NCBI GenBank assembly: GCA_946055165.1
Contig: CAMGFA010000001.1
Location: 1 to 64,000 of the forward strand
Source of the DNA: an uncultured Bacteroidales bacterium
GTDB lineage: Bacteria > Bacteroidota > Bacteroidia > Bacteroidales > UBA932
Direction of reading: 5' to 3'
Length of the DNA stretch: 64,000 bases
Part shown: piece after piece, positions 1 through 9,222 of the stretch
How the letters are laid out: the number at the start of each line of letters is the position of its first letter
Numbering within the stretch: the first letter of the stretch is position 1
Notes under the pieces: generated by a model
Told to the model about the DNA's origin: nothing
Seen by the model: the letters and a program-made list of their open reading frames with translations, nothing else
Database searches by the model: none
Position numbers and translations under genes: made by a program

Positions 1-54
1 CCTCGACCTCCGGCGTGACAGGCCGGCGTTCTAACCAAGCTGAACTACCGCACC
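1..54 (-). tRNA. tRNA-Asp (GTC), 3' part cut by window start
   Basis: Reverse complement GGTGCGGTAGTTCAGCTTGGTTAGAACGCCGGCCTGTCACGCCGGAGGTCGAGG: D arm, CCGGC/GCCGG anticodon stem, GTC anticodon. Confidence 0.9.
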
Positions 55-134
55 ATTTCTGGTCGTTTGCTTGAAAGCGGATGCAAATATACTGCTTTTT
101 TCGCAATATGCAAATTTTTATTATAATTTTTTTG

Positions 135-206
135 TACCCCCTAGGCGAATCGAACGCCTATCACAGGAACCGGAATCCTGAATTTTATCCATTAAACTAA
201 GGGGGC
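135..206 (-). tRNA. tRNA-Arg (CCG)
   Basis: Reverse complement GCCCCCTTAGTTTAATGGATAAAATTCAGGATTCCGGTTCCTGTGATAGGCGTTCGATTCGCCTAGGGGGTA; acceptor, anticodon (CAGGA/TCCTG, CCG) and T arms pair. Confidence 0.92.
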
Positions 207-468
207 TTCAAAATTCACGAGGAGTTTGCATCACTGCGAACTCCTCGCTACTTAACCTAAACTTAAACTATGAAAAACTTCGTCACAAATATAAACAACT
301 TTTTTGAATTATACTATCTTTTTTCTTAAAGATTAAATAAGAAAGTTTTTTTCTGTAAGATTACCGTATTCTTACACACTACTTGTGTTTTTCCTTGGCC
401 GGGAAGGAGGCTTTTTTTACCTTTGCTCCAAGCCGCGATGTTGCGGTTCAACTTTTAAACAAAAAACT

Positions 469-1593
469 ATGTTCAAATTGTTAAAACGTGTTTTGGACCT
501 GCATCTGTTGGAAAAACTTTCCCAGCACTGCACATTGTTCATGTTCCTTTTGTTCATGCTGCCTTTCGCCCAGTCCTGCGATACGACTTTTGGCTCCGGG
601 CCCGACGGCAGTCTGCTTGTTCATTTCGTGGAAAATGGCACTTTCCCGACTAAAATTTATGGCGATGCCGTGGACACGAACAAATTCATCCTCTCTATTG
701 CCGATTCCAAGGGCGCATCGGTTTATTATGGCAGTTTCGGCGCTGCTCCCGAAAAAATAATTGCCGCTCCCGGAACATACACAATTACGGCCAAATCCTG
801 CGAATTTACCACGCCGGAGTTCAACTGCCCGCAGTACGGAGACACTCAAGTCGCGGTGGTATCGGCCGGAAAAGAATGCAGGGTCCAGCTCAATTGCGAC
901 CAGCTGAACAGCGGGGTGCGGCTCAAGGTCGATCCGGCCTTCCTGAGTGAATATCCGCAGGGCGTGCTGTTTTTGAAATCGGCCGATGGAAAGCTGATGT
1001 ACGGTTACAGCGAGCGCAGGATAGCATATTTCCGTCCGGGCAACGTGAGTCTGGTGCTCAATGACAACGGAAAGGAAAGCATTCTCTGCAGCCGTTATCT
1101 GGAAGCGCGCCAGGTGTTGCAGATTAATCTCACCATCGGTGACAATCAGTCTGCAAATATAGCCGCAGGCATTCATATCCAGGTAGATACATCAAGGAAT
1201 TGGACCAGCGAAAATATCTGCATCGGAGCGGACAATCCCGAAAAGGGCAATGAAAAGGAGAATGCGTACAGCATTGCCCAGGCAAAAGACAATATAGGAG
1301 CTTCGGATGTGTGGGTTTATGGCTATATAGTGGGCGGGGATTTGTCTTCGAGCCGATGCAGTTTTGAGGCTCCCTTCTCTTCGAGGACCAACATTGCCAT
1401 TGCCGCCAAATCTTCCTGTACGGACAAGGAGGCTTGTATGTCGGTACAGCTGAGCCAGGGAAAAATCAGGGATGCTCTCAATCTGGTGGACAATCCCGGT
1501 CTGCTTGGAAAGATGGTTTATATAAAGGGAGACATAGTGGAATCGTATTACGGAATACCAGGTATTCAATCCATTGTGGATTATTCTTTGTAG
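469..1593 (+). CDS. Lipoprotein with DUF4493-like N-terminal and DUF6359-like OB-fold C-terminal region
   Basis: Signal peptide plus lipobox (PFAQSC); C-terminal NAYSIAQAKDN...VWVYGYIVGG pattern; start moved to internal ATG at 469. Confidence 0.7.
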   Translation: MFKLLKRVLDLHLLEKLSQHCTLFMFLLFMLPFAQSCDTTFGSGPDGSLLVHFVENGTFPTKIYGDAVDTNKFILSIADSKGASVYYGSFGAAPEKIIAAPGTYTITAKSCEFTTPEFNCPQYGDTQVAVVSAGKECRVQLNCDQLNSGVRLKVDPAFLSEYPQGVLFLKSADGKLMYGYSERRIAYFRPGNVSLVLNDNGKESILCSRYLEARQVLQINLTIGDNQSANIAAGIHIQVDTSRNWTSENICIGADNPEKGNEKENAYSIAQAKDNIGASDVWVYGYIVGGDLSSSRCSFEAPFSSRTNIAIAAKSSCTDKEACMSVQLSQGKIRDALNLVDNPGLLGKMVYIKGDIVESYYGIPGIQSIVDYSL

Positions 1594-1637
1594 AATCGGA
1601 AAAAAGTGCGACCTTTGCGTGCTCAAATGACACGTAA

Positions 1638-2672
1638 ATGAAAATCAAACAGTGGCTTGTCAATGCCAGACAGGTGGCTCTGGCGCAAAGTGTGATGCCT
1701 GCTGTGCTCGCAGTGAGTATGGCGGCGGGGGAGTCCGGCTTCCACTGGTACAGCGCCTTGCTCGCAGTGCTTGGGGTGGCATGTGCTCACCTGGCCATGA
1801 ATCTGGCCGATGATTATTTTGATTACAAAGTAGATATGCTTGGGGACAGAGACAAAGTCATAAGGCAGGGTTTCAGGGCTATGAGCAGAAAATATCCGTA
1901 TCTTACAAGCGGGGAAGAGGACCTCAATTCTACTGCCCGGGCTATAAGCTGCTTCATAATCGTGGCTTTGTGCTGCGGCGCCGTGATTGTGGCCGACAGG
2001 TTCATTTCCGGAGTACATTTCCTGGGAGAGAACGGTTTGTGGTGGATCTTCGCCATTGTGGCAGCCTGTGCTTTTTTAGGGGTGTTTTATTCTGCTCCTC
2101 CTCTCAAGCTGGCTTACCGCGGTTTCGGGGAATTGATAATAGGTTTTATTTTCGGTCCGCTTCTGATGATGGGCGTATATTATGCCTGCTGTGCCCGAGT
2201 GGATGCCTCCATTGTGATGGTTAGCGTTCCAGTGGGGCTGCTTGTCCTCAATATTCTCTTTACTCACAGCTTTATAGAGAAGGAAGGGGATAAAGCCAGC
2301 AACAAGATGACTTTTGCACGTCTTTTAGGAAGCGACAAGTTGAATCTGCTTGCTTCGGCGCTTTTCATATTTTTACCTTTTGTTCTTATTGTTCTTGCCG
2401 TGGTCCTGAAATGGCTTCATCCGCTCAATTTGTTGTCCTTGTTGGTATTGCCCCGCGGAATATGGCTTTTTGGAACACTTGTGGACTTCAGCCGTGGCAA
2501 AAGGATAGATATAGAGAAAGTTCCTGTCTGGATAGGTCCCGTGCCTGAGTGGAATGAGGTCAGGAGCAAAAAATTGGATTGGTTTTTGGGACGTTGGCTC
2601 TGTGCGCGTAATCTGCTCAGCGGCTTTTGTGTTTTGCTGATGTTGGCAGCCATTGTTTGTAAATTTATTTAG
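1638..2672 (+). CDS. UbiA/MenA-family prenyltransferase
   Basis: Multi-TM protein with NLADDYFDYKVD Asp-rich motif. Confidence 0.8.
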   Translation: MKIKQWLVNARQVALAQSVMPAVLAVSMAAGESGFHWYSALLAVLGVACAHLAMNLADDYFDYKVDMLGDRDKVIRQGFRAMSRKYPYLTSGEEDLNSTARAISCFIIVALCCGAVIVADRFISGVHFLGENGLWWIFAIVAACAFLGVFYSAPPLKLAYRGFGELIIGFIFGPLLMMGVYYACCARVDASIVMVSVPVGLLVLNILFTHSFIEKEGDKASNKMTFARLLGSDKLNLLASALFIFLPFVLIVLAVVLKWLHPLNLLSLLVLPRGIWLFGTLVDFSRGKRIDIEKVPVWIGPVPEWNEVRSKKLDWFLGRWLCARNLLSGFCVLLMLAAIVCKFI

Positions 2673-2676
2673 GAGT

Positions 2677-3579
2677 ATGAAATTCAATCAAATATGCTAT
2701 CTTGGACTATGGTGGTTCAAGGCAAAATTCTTCAATTGCAAAAAGCCTTTGCAAAGTGTGATTTTCATTTCGGACCGATGCAATCTGAGTTGCAGGCACT
2801 GCAGCGTATATAACCACAAGAATCCTCTGAGCAAAACTTTCGCTCAGATCGAGGAAGAATTGCGCTACTGCTACTCTCTGGGTTCGCGTTTTGTGGATTT
2901 TGAGGGTGGAGAACCATTTCTGTGGCAGGATAATGGAAAGACAGTCAATGACTTGTGCGATTTGGCGCACAGTATTGGCTTTTTCAGTTGTACTATCACC
3001 ACAAATGCACAGAAGCCGTTTTCCGGAGCAGGCGCCGATTCCATCTGGGTATCGATGGATGGAGTGGGAGAGTATCACGACCGTATTCGCGGCGAGGGCA
3101 GTTTTGCGCGGCTCGAGAAGAACGTGGCCGATTCTGGATTCGGGGAATTGTCTGCCAATATGGCCATCAACTGTTTGAATGTGGACAGTGTTGCCCAGGC
3201 TATTGAATATGTGAAGAACAGTCCTTATTTCCGGCAGATTTCGCTGAATTTCCATACTCCTTTTCCCGGTACTGAAGCTCTGGCTTTGAGTCCTGAAAAA
3301 CGTGCAGAGGTAATTGATCTGATAATCAGCTACAAAAAAAGGAACTATCCTATCATGAATTCAATCAGCGGCCTGAAATATATGAAAACCTTGAAGTTCA
3401 AAAAGGCCTGCTGGATGAGCAATTTCATTTTTACTGACGGTACACGCAGTCCTCAGTGTGCCGGAATGCAGGCCGGGGTTTGCGGCAGCTGCGGTTTCTG
3501 TATGGCCGGTGAGGAACGCGCCGTGATGAACCTCAAGCCCGATACGCTTCTTGCCGGAATGAATCTCCGCGTGAAGTAA
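2677..3579 (+). CDS. Radical SAM protein with short C-terminal Cys cluster
   Basis: CNLSCRHC motif, FEGGEP, C-terminal CAGMQAGVCGSCGFC; start MKFNQ overlaps end of prenyltransferase region. Confidence 0.85.
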   Translation: MKFNQICYLGLWWFKAKFFNCKKPLQSVIFISDRCNLSCRHCSVYNHKNPLSKTFAQIEEELRYCYSLGSRFVDFEGGEPFLWQDNGKTVNDLCDLAHSIGFFSCTITTNAQKPFSGAGADSIWVSMDGVGEYHDRIRGEGSFARLEKNVADSGFGELSANMAINCLNVDSVAQAIEYVKNSPYFRQISLNFHTPFPGTEALALSPEKRAEVIDLIISYKKRNYPIMNSISGLKYMKTLKFKKACWMSNFIFTDGTRSPQCAGMQAGVCGSCGFCMAGEERAVMNLKPDTLLAGMNLRVK

Positions 3580-3581
3580 AA

Positions 3582-3600
3582 TTCTGCCTTGCAGAAAGAA
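3582..3600. terminator. Possible terminator at convergent junction
   Basis: TTCTGC-CTT-GCAGAA hairpin between convergent stops; T-tract on minus side. Confidence 0.4.
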
Positions 3601-3604
3601 AGAT

Positions 3605-4366
3605 TTATTGAAGCTTGCTGCAGAGGCGGTCGGTAAGCGGCTGCGTGAGTTTCATGCAGAGGCCGATGCACACGGCAAGAGCAAGTGTGCCCCAGCCGAT
3701 GATCGGGGTTTCTTTTGGCCCGAGAAGATTGCCGAAGAACAGGAGGCAGACAATCAGTGAGATGAGCAGAATGCTGCAGTCGACGAAGATTTTGACTGTG
3801 CTGAATTTGCCTTTTGTCGCGATGGCGAAGGCCCGGACGGTCATATCTGCCGGGAGCATCCAGGCTTTTGCGCTCACCTCCAGGGAGATGCCTATGGCTG
3901 AAATGATGCAGGCAAGCACCAGCAGCCAAATTTGAATGAGAACTGTTGAACTGCTTCCCGATACAGCACCCGCAGCAAGGCTCTCTCCAAGAACCTCTGT
4001 GCTTGCGGCGCAGATTTCAGTCTCCGGGCCGCCAGGAAGTACGAGGCCGAGGGACAGACACAGCGGGGCGCACCAGTTGATGAAGATTCCGAGCAGGAAA
4101 TTGGCCGGTACTTGAAGGAGGTCTATCCATTTGAAGCGGCGTCCCAGAACGAGGAGTTGCACCAGCATGCAGACGGTGAAGAAAAGAATGTTATACAGCC
4201 CCAGCGTTAAGACCGGGTATTTGACACTGAAGGCGTAAGGAGTGGCGTTGAGCCCGTTGATTCCGAGATTGGCGTTGACCGACAGCACTATGCCGAAGGC
4301 TACCAGAAATATTCCTGTTGTGGAGATGATGTAGCGGAGTACGCTTTTTCCGATATTGTTCTTCAT
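3605..4366 (-). CDS. YczE/YitT-like membrane protein (DUF6198-like)
   Basis: Multi-TM, GINGLNATPYAFS motif; start at MKNNIGKS. Confidence 0.65.
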   Translation of the reverse strand: MKNNIGKSVLRYIISTTGIFLVAFGIVLSVNANLGINGLNATPYAFSVKYPVLTLGLYNILFFTVCMLVQLLVLGRRFKWIDLLQVPANFLLGIFINWCAPLCLSLGLVLPGGPETEICAASTEVLGESLAAGAVSGSSSTVLIQIWLLVLACIISAIGISLEVSAKAWMLPADMTVRAFAIATKGKFSTVKIFVDCSILLISLIVCLLFFGNLLGPKETPIIGWGTLALAVCIGLCMKLTQPLTDRLCSKLQ

Positions 4367-4391
4367 TTCTTGATTGCTTTTGATGCGACCC

Positions 4392-4422
4392 TTGCAAATA
4401 TAGCAAAGTTTTGCTAAATTTG
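4392..4422 (+). promoter_or_regulatory. Bacteroidetes-type promoter for rpsA
   Basis: TTG at 4392-4394, 20-nt spacer, TAAATTTG at 4415-4422. Confidence 0.55.
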
Positions 4423-4554
4423 CCCGCTTTTTGAACGGAGTGCATAAAAACAACTGTTCAGGGAGCTGCCTTGGTACGTCGGGTGAATTTTTCCGGGGGC
4501 GTCGGGCATGGAATTTATTGTTTAACCCTTTAATTTTTCAATTGTTTTACCTTT

Positions 4555-6333
4555 ATGGCAGAAACAAACAACGCAGCACGCCTCAATGCATCCATCGCTC
4601 CGGAAGAGTTCAACTGGGACGAGTTCGAAGGCAAAGTAGGCGGCGAAGACAAAAAAGCCATCGAAGAGGCTTATGCAACAACACTTAACAAAGTTCATGA
4701 GAACGAAGTTGTTGAAGGAGAAGTAACCGAAATCAACAAGCGCGAAGTCATCGTTTCCATCGGTGGCAAGAGCGAAGGCGTTATCAACGCAGCTGAATTC
4801 CGCTACAATCCGGACCTCAAACTTGGCGACAAAGTAGAAGTATTCGTTGAATCGGCAGAGGACAAGAAAGGCCAGCTCGTACTTTCCCACAAGAAGGCAC
4901 GCGCACTCAAATCCTGGGACCGCGTTAGCGAAGCATTCGAAAATGACGAGATTGTCAAGGGCTTCGTTAAGACTCGCACCAAGGGCGGTATGATCGTCGA
5001 TGTATTCGGCATCGAGGCCTTCCTCCCGGGCAGCCAGATCGACATCAAGCCTATACGTGACTACGACCAGTATGTCAACCAGACAATCGACTTCAAGATC
5101 GTGAAGATCAATCAGGAGTTCCGCAATGTAGTGGTATCGCACAAGGCTCTTCTCGAAGCAGAGCAGGAGCAGAAGCGTGCCGAACTCATCGGCAAACTCG
5201 AGAAAGGCCAGGTACTCGAAGGCGAAGTCAAGAACATCACCAACTATGGTGTATTTGTTGACCTCGGCGGAGTTGACGGTCTTATCCACATCACAGACCT
5301 CTCCTGGGGCCGCATCAACCATCCTGAGGAGGTTGTCAAGCTCGGCGAGAAGATCAAGGTCGTTGTACTCGACTTCAATGAGAACCAGAAGAGAATCGCT
5401 CTCGGTCTCAAGCAGCTCACCGCTCATCCTTGGGATCAGCTCGACGCAAACCTCAAGGTTGGAGACAAGGTTAAGGGCAAGGTTATCCTCATCGCCGATT
5501 ACGGCGCATTCGTGGAGATCGAGCCGGGTGTAGAAGGACTCGTTCACGTATCTGAGATGTCCTGGAGCACCCGTCTGCACTCTGCACAGGATTTCCTCAA
5601 GGTAGGCGACGAAATCGAGGCCCAGATCCTCACCCTCGACCGCGAGGGCAGGAAGATGTCTCTCGGCATGAAGCAGCTTACCCCTAATCCTTGGGACAAC
5701 ATCCGTGAGAAATACCCTGTAGGCAGCCGTCACAGCGCAGTTGTCCGCAATATCACCAGCTTTGGTGTATTTGCACAGCTCGAAGACAGCGTTGAGGGAC
5801 TTATCCACATCAGCGACCTCAGCTGGAACAAGGTTAAGCATCCTTCAGAGGTTGTTGCCGTAGGTGACAAGATCGATGTTCAGATTCTTGAGTTCGACGA
5901 GGCCAACCATCGTCTGAGCCTTGGTCACAAGCAGCTTACCACCAACCCTTGGGACGAGACAGAGAAGAAATTCCCTGTAGGTACCGTAGTTGAGGCCACA
6001 GTTGCAGCCACCACAGACAAGGGCGCAAGCCTCAAACTCGAAGGTGACGTCGAAGGCTTCTGCTTCAACCGCGAACTCGTCAAGGAAGACGGCAAGCAGC
6101 CTGTTGTAGGCGAGACCCTCAAGTTCAAGGTAGTCGAGCTCCGTCGCAGCACCCACAGCGTGCTTCTCAGCCATGTCCGCACCTATGCCGAGCAGAAAGA
6201 GAAGGCCGCAGCAGCTGAGGTAGAGAACACCAAGAAGGCTGTAAAGAAGGTGAATGCAAACGTCGAGAAGACCACCCTCGGTGACATCGACGCCCTTGCC
6301 GCTCTCAAGTCCAAATTCGAGAAAGGCGAGTAA
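4555..6333 (+). CDS. rpsA: 30S ribosomal protein S1
   Basis: 592 aa with serial S1 motifs ([20 protein letters not shown] etc.). Confidence 0.97.
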   Translation: MAETNNAARLNASIAPEEFNWDEFEGKVGGEDKKAIEEAYATTLNKVHENEVVEGEVTEINKREVIVSIGGKSEGVINAAEFRYNPDLKLGDKVEVFVESAEDKKGQLVLSHKKARALKSWDRVSEAFENDEIVKGFVKTRTKGGMIVDVFGIEAFLPGSQIDIKPIRDYDQYVNQTIDFKIVKINQEFRNVVVSHKALLEAEQEQKRAELIGKLEKGQVLEGEVKNITNYGVFVDLGGVDGLIHITDLSWGRINHPEEVVKLGEKIKVVVLDFNENQKRIALGLKQLTAHPWDQLDANLKVGDKVKGKVILIADYGAFVEIEPGVEGLVHVSEMSWSTRLHSAQDFLKVGDEIEAQILTLDREGRKMSLGMKQLTPNPWDNIREKYPVGSRHSAVVRNITSFGVFAQLEDSVEGLIHISDLSWNKVKHPSEVVAVGDKIDVQILEFDEANHRLSLGHKQLTTNPWDETEKKFPVGTVVEATVAATTDKGASLKLEGDVEGFCFNRELVKEDGKQPVVGETLKFKVVELRRSTHSVLLSHVRTYAEQKEKAAAAEVENTKKAVKKVNANVEKTTLGDIDALAALKSKFEKGE

Positions 6334-7133
6334 TGAATTTCACGCTCAGGATATTGGGCACGGCATCGGCTATGCCCATTTCTGATACCAATCCAAGCGC
6401 CCAGGTACTTAGCGTACACGGGCGCTTGTTTCTGATTGACTGCGGTGAGGGGACCCAGCAGAGGCTGCGCCAGATGCATCTGGGTTTTCTCAAAATCGAG
6501 GCCGTGTGCATAAGCCATATTCATGGCGACCACGTGTTCGGTCTCTTCGGCCTGCTTTCGAGTATGGCGATGTTCAACCGCACTGCTCCCCTCAAAGTAT
6601 TTGGCCCACAGGCTCTTGGCCCGATTCTGCGCTTCTGGCAGAGTTTCTTCGGCGACGGCTGCAATTACGAAATTGATTTCCACAGCCTCACGGGCAGCGG
6701 GATGGAGTGCGTATATGAGAACAAAAGTTTGAAAATCAGTGCTTTTCCACTGAGTCATAAAATAGATTGCTACGGCTATCGCTTTGACGAAGTTCTGGGA
6801 GCAAGGGCTCTTTCCGAAGGCCGATGCCCACGCAGCTATGCCTATTGCTCCGATACAATGCCTTTTCCGGAACTTGAAGATTATGTTCGTGGCGTGAGCG
6901 TCCTCTATCACGAGACCACCTACCTTAAAGATATGAAAGACAAAGCTTTGGCTTACGCTCACAGCACTACGGCCGATGCCGCCTCGTTAGCTCTGCGTGC
7001 CGGGGTGGGCAAACTTCTTGTGGCCCATTACAGTTCAAGGGTAAGGGAAAAGGAGCTTTTCCAGAAGGAGTGCCGGGAAATTTTTGAAGATTCTTACGCT
7101 TTGAGCGATTGTGAAGTTGTGGAGATTGACTAA
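6333..7133 (+). CDS. rnz: Ribonuclease Z
   Basis: Metallo-beta-lactamase fold with SHIHGDHVFGLFG; stop/start overlap with rpsA. Confidence 0.93.
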   Translation: MNFTLRILGTASAMPISDTNPSAQVLSVHGRLFLIDCGEGTQQRLRQMHLGFLKIEAVCISHIHGDHVFGLFGLLSSMAMFNRTAPLKVFGPQALGPILRFWQSFFGDGCNYEIDFHSLTGSGMECVYENKSLKISAFPLSHKIDCYGYRFDEVLGARALSEGRCPRSYAYCSDTMPFPELEDYVRGVSVLYHETTYLKDMKDKALAYAHSTTADAASLALRAGVGKLLVAHYSSRVREKELFQKECREIFEDSYALSDCEVVEID

Positions 7134-7143
7134 ATTTGCGTTT

Positions 7144-8082
7144 ATGAAGAAAGTGACATTAATCGCGGCTTTTCTGCTTTGCTGTCTTGCACAGGCCCAG
7201 GATCCCGCAAAAGAAGCATATATAAAGAAGTACGCGCCCATCGCGGTGCAGGAAATGAAGAGGACCGGCGTTCCGGCCTCTATTACCCTTGCCCAGGGTC
7301 TGCTCGAATCGGCTGCGGGGCAGTCGCGCCTTGCCACCAAGGCCAACAACCACTTCGGCATCAAGTGCCACAAAAACTGGAAGGGAAAGACCATAAGGCA
7401 CGATGACGATGCCCGCAACGAGTGTTTCAGGGCTTACGACAAAGCCGAAGATTCTTTTCGCGACCATTCTGATTTCCTTCGCTACGGAGAACGCTACAGG
7501 TTTTTGTTCGATCTCAAGCCAACTGATTACAAAGGCTGGTGCTATGGTCTCAAGCAGGCCGGTTATGCCACCGACCCAAAATACGCTACCAAACTCATAG
7601 GAATCGTAGAAAGCTATAAACTGTACAAATACGATAATGTGAAGGTGGAAGTGCTTCCTCCGGACAAACTTGAGCAGCCTCAGATAGTGCCTCTCAAGGG
7701 CAGCGAAATAAAATATGACGAAGAGTTCGCCTTTGAAACCCAGAGACCGATTTACAGCATCAACGGCGTGAATTTTGTCTATGCAAGGGAAGGGGACAGC
7801 TACTCCTCCATTGCAAAGATGTACAATCTTTTCCTTTCCGAAATACTCCGTTTCAACGAAAGTACGGAAGACATTCCTCTTATGGCAGGGGAAATCGTGT
7901 ACATTGAACAAAAGAAGAACCGTACCCAGAAAGGTCTTGATATGTATATTGTTGCGGAAGACGGCGAAGACCTGCGCTCCATTTGCCAGCGCTTCGGCGT
8001 GAAGAGTTCGGCCGTAAGACGCCGCAACAAGCTGGGCAAGAATGAAATGCTGGTAAAGGACGAAGAACTCAGATTACGCTGA
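7144..8082 (+). CDS. Glucosaminidase-type peptidoglycan hydrolase with LysM
   Basis: Signal peptide; GVPASITLAQGLLESAAGQSRLATKANNHFGIKC; C-terminal LysM-like repeats. Confidence 0.9.
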   Translation: MKKVTLIAAFLLCCLAQAQDPAKEAYIKKYAPIAVQEMKRTGVPASITLAQGLLESAAGQSRLATKANNHFGIKCHKNWKGKTIRHDDDARNECFRAYDKAEDSFRDHSDFLRYGERYRFLFDLKPTDYKGWCYGLKQAGYATDPKYATKLIGIVESYKLYKYDNVKVEVLPPDKLEQPQIVPLKGSEIKYDEEFAFETQRPIYSINGVNFVYAREGDSYSSIAKMYNLFLSEILRFNESTEDIPLMAGEIVYIEQKKNRTQKGLDMYIVAEDGEDLRSICQRFGVKSSAVRRRNKLGKNEMLVKDEELRLR

Positions 8083-9221
8083 TGACAAAACAAGGCACGG
8101 CAGCAAACAAAGGACGGAATAAAAGCCGTGGCAAGGAAGGGCGGAAAGGCCCCTCCAGGCTTGTGCATGCTGCCAAAGCCGGCAAAAAAAACAGCGGCAC
8201 CTCCGTAAAAAGGAAAACTCTGCTCTGGGCCCTTGCTGCAGTGCTGTTTTTCGTCGCTCTGCAGGCTTGGGGCTGGTTGAGGGACAACCGTCTGCCCAAT
8301 TTCAGCGCCAGTGCCGACATCTACGTCTGCGATACCACCACGGTGGAAGGCGTGATTGCCCAAATCAAGGATCAGTGCGACATCCGTCTGGAGAAATCCC
8401 TTCGCCGCGTGTTCGAGCGCAAGAAGGTGGAGCAGTATCTAAGCCCCGGGCACTACAGGATTGAGCCTCAACACTCCAGCGTGTATCTGGCCCGTATGCT
8501 CAACAACTGCTGGCAGAGTCCCGTGAAACTCACCCTTGCCGGCAGCCTGCGCCTCAAGAGCGAGGTAGCGGCGCGCATATCGTCCCAGTTGCAGCTCAGC
8601 TACGAAGAAGTGCTCGGCGCTCTGGACGATGCCCCTTTCCTGCGCCAGTTCGGCTTCAGCCCCCAGACCGTGTGCGCCATGATAATTCCCGATACCTACG
8701 AAATCTGGTGGGACGTGAGTCTCTACGAACTTTTCGAGCGTTTCTACAAGGAATACAAACGATTCTGGAACGAAGAGCGTTGCGCCCAGGCATCGGCCAT
8801 AAAGCTTAAACCGCTGGAGGTGAGCATTCTGGCTTCTATAGTGCGCTGCGAGTCGAACCACATTCCCGAATATCCGCAGCTTGCCGGAGTTTATCTCAAC
8901 CGCCTGCGGCGGGGAATGAAACTGCAGGCCGATCCAACAATAGCATTCTGCTACGATTTCCAGCTCAACAGAGTGCTGTCCAAGCATTTGAAGGTGAAAT
9001 CACCTTACAATACCTACATCCACAAAGGATTGCCTCCCGGCCCGATATGCTGTCCTACTAAAACTGCAATTGATGCTGTACTGAAGGCTGACACTGCCTC
9101 GGGTTTCCTTTATTTCTGCGCCAGTGAGCAGTTCGACGGAACCCACAAATTCGCAAAATCTTACAAAGAACACCAACTTAATGCAAGGGCCTTCCAGAAG
9201 GCTCTCGACAGGAGGAACTAA
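8082..9221 (+). CDS. mltG: Endolytic murein transglycosylase
   Basis: YceG/MltG signature: SIVRCESNHIPEYPQLAGVYLNRLRRGMKLQADPT...YNTYIHKGLPPGPICCP. Confidence 0.95.
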   Translation: MTKQGTAANKGRNKSRGKEGRKGPSRLVHAAKAGKKNSGTSVKRKTLLWALAAVLFFVALQAWGWLRDNRLPNFSASADIYVCDTTTVEGVIAQIKDQCDIRLEKSLRRVFERKKVEQYLSPGHYRIEPQHSSVYLARMLNNCWQSPVKLTLAGSLRLKSEVAARISSQLQLSYEEVLGALDDAPFLRQFGFSPQTVCAMIIPDTYEIWWDVSLYELFERFYKEYKRFWNEERCAQASAIKLKPLEVSILASIVRCESNHIPEYPQLAGVYLNRLRRGMKLQADPTIAFCYDFQLNRVLSKHLKVKSPYNTYIHKGLPPGPICCPTKTAIDAVLKADTASGFLYFCASEQFDGTHKFAKSYKEHQLNARAFQKALDRRN

Positions 9222-9222
9222 A

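Noticed and set aside
4522-5841. 439-aa minus-strand ORF antisense to rpsA, and similar long antisense ORFs (e.g. 46221-47186, 31049-32068, 32530-33375)
   Set aside because: They lie entirely opposite clear conserved genes, have Leu/Val/Glu-biased composition without motifs, and arise from codon bias of the sense gene.
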